This document shows, in pieces, positions 1 to 5,790 of a DNA stretch of 64,000 nt (position 1 is its first letter; each line of letters opens with the position of its first letter). A program made the translations under genes and the position numbers. The notes beneath the pieces were generated by a model. It did no database searches and was not told the origin of the DNA. It saw nothing but the letters and a program-made list of their open reading frames with translations. The DNA is from Brevundimonas vesicularis NBRC 12165 (GTDB lineage: Bacteria > Pseudomonadota > Alphaproteobacteria > Caulobacterales > Caulobacteraceae). The stretch covers positions 62,001 through 126,000 of the forward strand of contig NZ_BCWM01000006.1 in NCBI RefSeq assembly GCF_001592205.1, in the 5' to 3' direction.

Positions 1-1460
1 GCGGCAGGGATGGCGTCGGCATAGGCTGCCCGCGCCGCAGACCGGTCGCGTCCTCCCCATGTCAAATCGACGGAGGACCAGGCGAGCCCCGCTTCCACAA
101 CAGGTTGGCTGAGAAGCGGGTTCACGCAGGGCCCATTTCGGCTCCGAACCGCGTGCCCCTGGAATGCCTGGGAATTCACCAGTCCAAGGATCTGCATCAC
201 CTTCCCTGGAGGAACGCCCTTGAGCGCTTCGAGCCAGGGATGCCGCCGCTCACGCAACGCAAGGGAATGAGCGCGTCGCGTCTGCAACCAGGTTCTGGGC
301 CAGAGCGACTGACCGGTCCATCGCGCAGCATCATGGAGAACCTGTGCCCGCGCGCGCATGCGCCGTTCCAGCACTTCGTCGAAAGCGATCAGGAACGTCG
401 GCATCTGGAAGAACACCACGTCACCGCCCTGGCCGGTCAAAGAGCCCCAGGCGCCCGAACTTTCCACACGACCCGCGATGTCGTCATTGTAGTCAGTATC
501 GATATCGTTGGTTGCCGGCCGAAAGGCGTCTGTTGATCGAGCCAGACGCGCTGGAGACAGGGTCAGGCCGCTGCGCCTCACTGCCGTCAGGTCGTATCCG
601 TGCCGTTCCACGACGGGCCGCGCGAACGCCCGCTCGTCGCCTTCCGGATCGCCAACGAAGTGATTGACCCATTGGGCGACGCGGGCACGCTGTTGATCCG
701 TGAGCGCGCCGGCCACGATCGCCGAATCCAGACCTCCGCTGACCTCGGCGATCCACACCCGCTCTCCGGCCAGCGCCTGGACCGTCCGATCGACCACTTC
801 ACGAAGGTCGGGTCGCGCCTTCTCCCTGGCGTTCCGATAGATGTCTGCGGGGCTCCAGATTTGCCGGGAAGCGACGCCGCCTCGGCCAGCGACCGTGAGA
901 CCGCCTGCCGCGACCGGTGTGAGTCCGGACAACGCCAGTTCGTGGCGATAGCCGCCACCTCTTGCGAGCAGCCCCCGCATCGATTGCCAATCGATGGCGA
1001 GCTCGTCGGGCAGCAGGCCGTCCAGGGCGGGCGGCGCGGTCGGCGCCACCACGCTCACGCCGCCCTTGCGCCACACTACGGCCTCGACGGCTCCAGAGGG
1101 GTCTCGCAGAATCGCCGCGCCACCGGGGGTCCGCCGGATCAGGACGTAGCGTCCCCAGTGGGTGGAAACGACTGTCGCTGCTTGCTTCGCGTCGAGCACA
1201 CGGCAGGCCAGAACGCCGCGTTCGGCCGCCGACAACGGACAACCAGTCTGGTCGAACATCTCTCCGACCACGGCGCCGTGGCCGTCGAGAGCGGCTACGA
1301 TCTCAACCCGGGACGTCGCGGGCGCGTAGACGGCGATGAAGGGGTGAAAGACGCGGCGACTCCAGCCGGCCCCGGCGAGGCGTCGAGCCACCTTCTGGCT
1401 CAGCGCCTCCAGCGCCGCCGCATCGTCTCCCACCAGAACGACGTAGGCGTCCGCGCTCAT
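1..1460 (-). CDS. Lasso peptide cyclase, asparagine synthetase-like C protein (partial)
   Basis: Open from an ATG at 1460 to the window edge (486 codons, C-terminus missing; the family is usually near 600 residues). The N-terminal half resembles the glutaminase-like domain of asparagine synthetase B (WGRYVLI near residue 102) but lacks the catalytic N-terminal Cys, as in lasso cyclases. The ATP-pyrophosphatase loop SGGLDS is at residues 241-246. In this family the enzyme adenylates an Asp/Glu side chain of the core and closes the isopeptide ring onto residue 1. It starts 2 bases after the B gene stop, so the two are co-translated. The B protein and two lasso-type precursors upstream make the assignment firm. 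Confidence 0.9.
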   Translation of the reverse strand, partial: MSADAYVVLVGDDAAALEALSQKVARRLAGAGWSRRVFHPFIAVYAPATSRVEIVAALDGHGAVVGEMFDQTGCPLSAAERGVLACRVLDAKQAATVVSTHWGRYVLIRRTPGGAAILRDPSGAVEAVVWRKGGVSVVAPTAPPALDGLLPDELAIDWQSMRGLLARGGGYRHELALSGLTPVAAGGLTVAGRGGVASRQIWSPADIYRNAREKARPDLREVVDRTVQALAGERVWIAEVSGGLDSAIVAGALTDQQRARVAQWVNHFVGDPEGDERAFARPVVERHGYDLTAVRRSGLTLSPARLARSTDAFRPATNDIDTDYNDDIAGRVESSGAWGSLTGQGGDVVFFQMPTFLIAFDEVLERRMRARAQVLHDAARWTGQSLWPRTWLQTRRAHSLALRERRHPWLEALKGVPPGKVMQILGLVNSQAFQGHAVRSRNGPCVNPLLSQPVVEAGLAWSSVDLTWGGRDRSAARAAYADAIPA

Positions 1461-1462
1461 GG

Positions 1463-2128
1463 TCACATCACCATGATCGGCCGGTAGATGGTCAGGGTGT
1501 CCGGCGCCTGGCTGACGCAATGGTCCCCCACCTGGAGCCAGCAGTGCGCGAGGAATGGCCACACCCGCACGCCGAAGACCCAGTCGGCGTCGAGGTCGGC
1601 GGCGTTCAGGAACCGGAGCAGGAGCTCGGCCTGAAACAGACAGGCGCCGACGACAGGCGCATAAGGAAGCATCCGGTGAAACACGCCGACCCTCGCCGCG
1701 ATTGCGGCCAGGTCGTCACGACGTCCGCCACGTCCGGAGACATTCTGCGACAGCGCCTGCAGCGTTGGCTTGCGCCGAGCCGTATCGGCCCAGAGCAGCG
1801 CGAACGTCGCCATGTCTGCGGTGGAAGGCGTTCCGACCTCGACATCCGGGAGACGATGCAGCGGGATCGGCGGCGGTGGGCGGCGCGGACCCGTTGGCGC
1901 ATCCGCGTGCAGCAGCTCGTTCGCCGCCAGATCGAGCATGAGATCCATTGGGGCCAGCAACGATCCGCCGTCCACCTGGACCTGACTGCAATCCGGAACC
2001 AGCAGATAGCCGTCCGTCGAGAGGTCCAGCAGAACGAGATCGGAGCCCGCCTTGGCGGCGTACACCGTGTCGGCGAGTCGGCCGCGCTCGAGATGGTCTC
2101 CGAACGAAGGCGAGACGGCGGGCTGCAT
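1463..2128 (-). CDS. Lasso peptide B protein (leader recognition plus transglutaminase-like peptidase)
   Basis: 221 residues, the size of proteobacterial fused B1-B2 proteins such as McjB. The N-terminal 60 residues fit a PqqD-like leader-binding domain. The C-terminal half is a transglutaminase-like Cys protease: Cys163 in GACLFQAELL and His195 in PFLAHCWLQVGD are the expected catalytic pair, with Asp202 a possible third residue. By family knowledge it cuts the leader off the precursor, and ATP-dependent ring closure by the C protein follows. The Cys motif is slightly unusual (GACLFQAE rather than the common RCLxRS). Start is ATG 2128; it lies between the precursor genes and the cyclase gene. 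Confidence 0.88.
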   Translation of the reverse strand: MQPAVSPSFGDHLERGRLADTVYAAKAGSDLVLLDLSTDGYLLVPDCSQVQVDGGSLLAPMDLMLDLAANELLHADAPTGPRRPPPPIPLHRLPDVEVGTPSTADMATFALLWADTARRKPTLQALSQNVSGRGGRRDDLAAIAARVGVFHRMLPYAPVVGACLFQAELLLRFLNAADLDADWVFGVRVWPFLAHCWLQVGDHCVSQAPDTLTIYRPIMVM

Positions 2129-2183
2129 GAAGGTCCTTGAAGCTGAATGCGGTTGTCGCTTGGCTTTCCTGGGGCGGCAGATC

Positions 2184-2205
2184 GGGCCGTCAGCTGTGAC
2201 GGCCC
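2184..2205 (-). terminator. Perfect 9-bp hairpin after precursor A2
   Basis: GGGCCGTCA and TGACGGCCC enclose a 4-base loop, starting 9 bases beyond the A2 stop codon on the minus strand. There is no T tract, so it more likely acts as an attenuator or 3' stabilizer that lowers expression of the B and C genes relative to the precursor than as a full terminator. Confidence 0.5.
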
Positions 2206-2213
2206 GTCCGTCT

Positions 2214-2333
2214 TCAGCCGACCGGCATATCCCACTTGAGGTGGGAGTTGAGCTCGACGAGCTCGCCGTCCATGGCAGCGCGGGTCAGGCATCGCGCCTG
2301 ACCCAACCGCAGGACTCGGGTGGTGGCTTTCAT
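2214..2333 (-). CDS. Lasso peptide precursor A2 (39 aa)
   Basis: A 39-residue ORF starting at ATG 2333 with GGAG a few bases upstream. The leader ends in CLTR, placing the conserved Thr at position -2 before the cleavage point. The predicted core is 21 residues: ring segment AAMDGELVE, then tail LNSHLKWDMPVG. Ala1 and Glu9 give a nine-residue macrolactam, the arrangement reported for some caulonodins, which begin with Ala rather than Gly. Leader and core align with precursor A1 (LxRLGxARxLTRA, GELVELN versus GEFIELN). The cleavage site and topology are inferred by family rules, not shown. Confidence 0.85.
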   Translation of the reverse strand: MKATTRVLRLGQARCLTRAAMDGELVELNSHLKWDMPVG

Positions 2334-2401
2334 CACCAGTCTCCGTTTCGTCGTGATGCCCCTAGACGAACGACGCCACGGTCGGGACATCCCGGGCGTG
2401 T

Positions 2402-2425
2402 GGGCCGCCCCTGTGGGGGCGGCCC
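2402..2425 (-). terminator. Perfect 10-bp hairpin after precursor A1
   Basis: GGGCCGCCCC pairs with GGGGCGGCCC around a 4-base loop, 6 bases past the A1 stop codon on the minus strand. It has no following T run. A second hairpin sits in the same place after A2, which suggests each precursor message has its own 3' structure. Confidence 0.5.
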
Positions 2426-2431
2426 ATTCGG

Positions 2432-2560
2432 TCAGGCGCCGACAGTGATGTCGTAGCGCTCGGCCGGGTTCAGCTCGATGAACTCGCCGAGGACGCCGGC
2501 CCGGGTGAGCTTGCGGGCGGCGCCCAGGCGAACGAGGCGCGAGATGCTTTTGGTGGTCAT
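2432..2560 (-). CDS. Lasso peptide precursor A1 (42 aa)
   Basis: ATG 2560 is preceded by a strong ribosome site (AAAGAGGAG, 6-7 bases away), so the short 42-residue reading is preferred over the longer ORF that extends upstream. The leader ends RKLTR with Thr at -2. The predicted core is ring AGVLGEFIE (Ala1 to Glu9) followed by tail LNPAERYDITVGA. The ERYD part of the tail and the Ala1/Glu9 layout recall caulonodin VI. It is the first of two precursor genes that share the B and C maturases. Confidence 0.87.
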   Translation of the reverse strand: MTTKSISRLVRLGAARKLTRAGVLGEFIELNPAERYDITVGA

Positions 2561-2577
2561 GGTCGTCTCCTCTTTCT

Positions 2578-2599
2578 GAAGGTCGACGGAAGGTCGACG
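2578..2599. repeat. Tandem 11-bp repeat in the precursor A1 leader region
   Basis: GAAGGTCGACG occurs twice head to tail (2578-2588 and 2589-2599), 17 bases upstream of the A1 start codon. It could be a protein or RNA binding site governing precursor expression. No function is known. Confidence 0.6.
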
Positions 2600-2618
2600 A
2601 CGCACCATCAGCACCCGG

Positions 2619-2636
2619 GTTCAAATCGATTCAAAC
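2619..2636. promoter_or_regulatory. Imperfect palindrome overlapping the GntR gene stop codon
   Basis: GTTCAAATCGATTCAAAC is palindromic at 7 of 9 base pairs and lies about 60 bases upstream of the A1 start codon, overlapping the last codons of the GntR gene. It is a candidate operator for the lasso promoter. Confidence 0.3.
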
Positions 2637-3212
2637 GATATTGCGGATGTATTCGGCGCCGTCGGGATCAAGCCGCCTGACCCGCGCGGCCAAGCCGCCG
2701 GCGGCGGTCCGCCACCGCGCGTAGTAGGCGTTGAGGTGGTCCAGATCCGATCCTTCCGAAGGGCATGTCGACCCGTTCAGACGACGGAGTGGGGCGAGCC
2801 GACGCCTGACCCGTAACAGGCTCTCGACCAGGGGCTGGTTGTCGCAGTGCTCCACCAATGTGACGATCCAGGCCTCTACCGCTTCGTCGGAGCCGTCATC
2901 CAGCGGCGGCACGTTCATCGAACAGGTCGCGGCCAGCCGGACGTGTGCGGCCTCGAGGTCCAGCAATCCCACAATGTCTTCGACCGGCGCGGATCGCGTA
3001 AAGTAGCCCAGCCCTCGCCGATCTTCGACGAGACCTTCGCCGCAGAGCCGGGACAGAGCCTCCCGAACGGGACTGGTGCTGAGCTTCAGCGATGCGGCGA
3101 TATCCGCCACTGACAGGTGCTGGCCTGGCGCGAGCCCCTGCTCGAGGGCCCTCCGCAGACTAGCCGTCGCGTCGCCGAAGGGATCACGCTGTCTCACGGG
3201 CCATCCCCGCAA
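2631..3212 (-). CDS. GntR-family transcriptional regulator of the lasso cluster
   Basis: 193 residues. Residues 33-75 form a GntR winged helix (SVADIAASLKLSTSPVREAL, then GLVEDRRGLGYFTRS). The remaining 115 residues are helical and fit a FadR/FCD-type effector domain, though shorter than usual. The gene is immediately upstream of, and co-directional with, the two precursor genes, so it probably controls them or itself. The ligand cannot be read from the sequence. The Met at 3212 is the most upstream start; no strong ribosome site separates it from later candidates. Confidence 0.8.
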   Translation of the reverse strand: MRGWPVRQRDPFGDATASLRRALEQGLAPGQHLSVADIAASLKLSTSPVREALSRLCGEGLVEDRRGLGYFTRSAPVEDIVGLLDLEAAHVRLAATCSMNVPPLDDGSDEAVEAWIVTLVEHCDNQPLVESLLRVRRRLAPLRRLNGSTCPSEGSDLDHLNAYYARWRTAAGGLAARVRRLDPDGAEYIRNIV

Positions 3213-3291
3213 GAAACCGCCTTCGCCCGTAGTTCATCGACCCTCCATCTGCGGGGCGCGCACGCGGCGAGGTAGCGTCTATACTCACATC

Positions 3292-3306
3292 CGCAAGAAA
3301 CTTGCG
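3292..3306. promoter_or_regulatory. Inverted repeat CGCAAG-AAA-CTTGCG between divergent regulators
   Basis: A perfect 6-bp inverted repeat with a 3-base spacer lies in the 190-base gap between the GntR gene (minus) and the XRE gene (plus). The half site recurs as CGCAAGAAAC at about 3208 and as CGCAAG near 3356. It is a candidate operator for one of the flanking regulators. Confidence 0.4.
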
Positions 3307-3402
3307 CCATAACCGCAGCTTTTATGCTGTTGATCTTAATAGGCTTTCATTTGACGCAAGCCTGAGGCATTTTTCAACCTGCAGAGGTGACGGGAGTGTT
3401 GG

Positions 3403-3930
3403 TTGCGTGATGTCGATGGCGGGGCGGTGAACCGGAACATGGACAATCGGCAGACCCAGTCATCCAACGCGGTGCTCTCCTCCAGCCTGCGCCTCATCCG
3501 GTCTCACCGGCGGATGCGCACGGTCGACGTGGCCGCCGGGATGAACATGGCTCTTCGCTCCTACGAACATTTCGAGTCCGGAGCCGGACGCATCAACCTG
3601 GAGCGGATCCACCGGTTCGCCGAGGTCACGAACAGCGATCCGCATGCGATCCTGGCGGCCTTGGCGCTTGGCTCTCCGGCCTTCGCTCTGCGGTGCGCCG
3701 ACAACAAGCTGGCGACCATCATCGCCGTCGTGCTTCAGGAATTCGACGAGGAGGCTGGTGACGCCATCATCGATCTCGATGCGCGAACGATCATCAACGC
3801 CTTCACCAAGACACTGAAGGATCTCGCCGACCAGTCCGTCAGCAAGGATGCGGAGGCGGAGGCCTGGCTGGAGCAGCGCAGGGGCCGACTGATGACGCCG
3901 GCGCGTGACGACGGAAACGGCGAAAGCTGA
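3403..3930 (+). CDS. XRE-family helix-turn-helix regulator
   Basis: 175 residues in this reading. An N-terminal HTH (SLRLIRSHRRMRTVDVAAGMNMALRSYEHFESG) is followed by a helical tail with no recognisable effector domain. The TTG at 3403 has GGGAG six bases upstream; GTG 3427 and ATG 3439 are alternatives that leave the HTH intact. It overlaps the following LuxR-type gene by 26 bases, and both precede the virB operon, so they are likely transfer regulators of the element. Direct targets are not visible. Confidence 0.78.
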   Translation: MRDVDGGAVNRNMDNRQTQSSNAVLSSSLRLIRSHRRMRTVDVAAGMNMALRSYEHFESGAGRINLERIHRFAEVTNSDPHAILAALALGSPAFALRCADNKLATIIAVVLQEFDEEAGDAIIDLDARTIINAFTKTLKDLADQSVSKDAEAEAWLEQRRGRLMTPARDDGNGES

Positions 3931-4264
3931 ACCCCACCGTAGATTCACGCCCGAGACCTTCCGTCTCGACGGTGCGCGGCGTTCGGGGCTCAATGGCGAT
4001 GTGCGCCTCGAACCGTCCCATAATCCGACTAGCGCGACCGCCTGCGTGGACGACCTCACGTCGCGCCAGCGCGAATGTCTGACCTTGGCGGCCGAGGGCC
4101 TGACATCGGCCGCGATCGGGGATCGTCTCGGCGTCTCACCACGAACAGTTGATGAGCACCTGACGTCGGCGTGCGTGGTTCTGGGGGTCCGAACCCGAAT
4201 CCAGGCCGTCGCGAGACTGGTCAGGAGCGAACGGCCCGCGGAGGGGCGCAGCTTCCGCCCGTAA
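3905..4264 (+). CDS. LuxR-type (GerE) helix-turn-helix protein
   Basis: 119 residues starting at GTG 3905. The C-terminal 60 residues are a clear GerE domain (LTSRQRECLTLAAEGLTSAA, then IGDRLGVSPRTVDEHL). There is no autoinducer or receiver domain, so it is a single-domain LuxR regulator. It is coupled to the XRE gene by overlap and lies 78 bases ahead of virB1, which suggests control of the transfer operon. Confidence 0.82.
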   Translation: MTTETAKAEPHRRFTPETFRLDGARRSGLNGDVRLEPSHNPTSATACVDDLTSRQRECLTLAAEGLTSAAIGDRLGVSPRTVDEHLTSACVVLGVRTRIQAVARLVRSERPAEGRSFRP

Positions 4265-4342
4265 ATTTCCGGCGGGAAGGTCGCGGGTCGTTTGCGGAAA
4301 ACGGATCGGGTGAGGTGATCGGCGTTTCGCCAGGAGCCCTCC

Positions 4343-4963
4343 ATGCTCGATCTCGTCGCGGTTCTCGCCCTCTCCCAGGCCTGTGCGCCGTCTATCGCAC
4401 CCGAGACCCTGGCGGCGATCGCACACGTCGAGAGCCGCTTCGATCCGTTGGCGATCGGCGTCAATCGGGGCGGCCGTCGTCCCCCTCCCGCCCGCGATGC
4501 CGCCGAGGCCACGCGGGTGGCGAAGAGTCTGCTGGCGACCGGCGCGAACCTCGACCTCGGCCTCGCCCAGATCAACAGCAGCAATCTGACCTGGCTGGGA
4601 CTGACTGTAGAACAGGCCTTCGACCCCTGCCGCAATCTGGCGGCCGCCGCGACGGTCCTGCGCGCCGGCTATCAGGTGTCCGGCCCGACAGCCGAGGACG
4701 CGCAGGCGGCGTTACGCGTCGCCCTGTCCCGCTACAACACGGGGGACGCGTCGAGGGGATTCCGCAACGGCTACGTCGGCCGTGTCGAGAACGCCGCCGT
4801 CACGCTCCGGCTGACTGCCCCGCCATCCTCGGCGCTCCCCACAATCTCCATCAACCCGACGCCGCTTCCGCCCTCCCCGCCTCCAACGGCCGCCCCCGTC
4901 TGGGACGTCTTCGGCCGGCCGGAACCGGAGCTGATCGTCTTTTCAACCTCCCCCGAACGGTGA
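4343..4963 (+). CDS. virB1: VirB1-like lytic transglycosylase
   Basis: 206 residues, ATG 4343 preceded by AGGAG. It has a lysozyme-like SLT fold: ETLAAIAHVESRFDPLAIGVN contains the catalytic Glu, followed by DLGLAQINSSN and, further on, LSRYNTGD. The C-terminal 50 residues are Pro-rich and probably periplasmic linker. It opens peptidoglycan locally for assembly of the conjugation apparatus. First gene of the virB1-virD4 operon; virB2 follows after 5 bases. Confidence 0.92.
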   Translation: MLDLVAVLALSQACAPSIAPETLAAIAHVESRFDPLAIGVNRGGRRPPPARDAAEATRVAKSLLATGANLDLGLAQINSSNLTWLGLTVEQAFDPCRNLAAAATVLRAGYQVSGPTAEDAQAALRVALSRYNTGDASRGFRNGYVGRVENAAVTLRLTAPPSSALPTISINPTPLPPSPPPTAAPVWDVFGRPEPELIVFSTSPER

Positions 4964-4968
4964 CTCTG

Positions 4969-5280
4969 ATGCTTTCAATCGCGCCTTCGCGCCGCCCCGC
5001 CCGTCATCTCGGCGCCCTTTTCTCTATCGCCCTGGCCGCGACCGCCCTGACGGCCCAGCCTGCCCTGGCGTCCGCGAACGTCGAGGGACTGCTGCAGAAC
5101 GTGGTCGACATGCTCACGGGCAATACCGCGCGGCTTCTTGCGGTGCTCGCCGTCGTGGTCGTCGGCATCCTCTGGATGTTCGGCCTGTTCGACCTGCGAC
5201 GGGCAGCCATTGTGGTGCTCGGCATCGTGGTGGTCTTCGGGGCGGCCGAAATCGTCAACCTGATCACCGGGGGCTCGTGA
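4969..5280 (+). CDS. virB2: VirB2-like major pilin
   Basis: 103 residues. A long signal peptide ends around ALTAQPALASA, and the mature part has two hydrophobic helices (LLAVLAVVVVGILWMFGLF and AAIVVLGIVVVFGAAEIV) separated by the short basic loop DLRR, the classical TrbC/VirB2 pilin layout. It forms the conjugative pilus. Start ATG 4969 is chosen because the open frame extends far upstream without coding character. The stop overlaps the next start (ATGA). Confidence 0.9.
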   Translation: MLSIAPSRRPARHLGALFSIALAATALTAQPALASANVEGLLQNVVDMLTGNTARLLAVLAVVVVGILWMFGLFDLRRAAIVVLGIVVVFGAAEIVNLITGGS

Positions 5281-5462
5281 TGCCCTTTCCCGGACCCGTC
5301 CTGCTGATCGGCGCGACCGCCGGCCTCCTGTCGCTCTGTCTTGCCCAGGGCCTCGGCCTGATCTCTCCGAAGAGGTTCGCCCAACTCGCGGGCGGCGGCG
5401 CCGGCGGGATCGCCCTGGTCTGCGCCGGCGTCTGGCTCATCGACGGAGGCGGACATGGGTGA
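5280..5462 (+). CDS. Small two-helix membrane protein between virB2 and virB3
   Basis: 60 residues with two predicted membrane segments (LLIGATAGLLSLCLAQGLGL and GGIALVCAGVWLI). Its ATG overlaps the virB2 stop, and its end overlaps the virB3 start by 8 bases, so it is translated as part of the operon. It does not match VirB3 (the next gene is VirB3) nor any canonical VirB component I recognise. It may be an element-specific inner-membrane accessory of the T4SS. Confidence 0.7.
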   Translation: MPFPGPVLLIGATAGLLSLCLAQGLGLISPKRFAQLAGGGAGGIALVCAGVWLIDGGGHG

Positions 5463-5790
5463 GGAACGCCTGACCGAGGATCCGCTGTTCCTGGCCTGCA
5501 CCCGCCCGGCCATGATCATGGGAGTGCCGATGGAGGCGATGGGCGTCAACGTCATCCTCTCGGGCGTCGTCTTCCTCGTGGGAGGCAGCCTGCTTTACCT
5601 GCTCGTCGCCCCGGCCCTTCACCTGGTGTTCCGCGCGATCTGCCGCGCCGACCACAACGCCTTCCGTCTGCTCTTCGTCTACGTCGACACCAAGGGCCGC
5701 TGCCGCAACGGCGCGCTGTGGGGCGGCAGCTCCGTCTCGCCGCTGCCCGTGGTGCGCCGCTACGTCGTCGAGGAACTGCGTCGTGGCTGA
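5455..5790 (+). CDS. virB3: VirB3-like inner membrane T4SS protein
   Basis: 111 residues. The N-terminal signature TEDPLFLACTRPAMIMGVPM is diagnostic for VirB3/TrbD, followed by one or two membrane helices (VILSGVVFLVGGSLLYLLVA). VirB3 works with the VirB4 ATPase in pilus biogenesis; the two genes overlap here by 8 bases. Confidence 0.93.
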   Translation: MGEERLTEDPLFLACTRPAMIMGVPMEAMGVNVILSGVVFLVGGSLLYLLVAPALHLVFRAICRADHNAFRLLFVYVDTKGRCRNGALWGGSSVSPLPVVRRYVVEELRRG

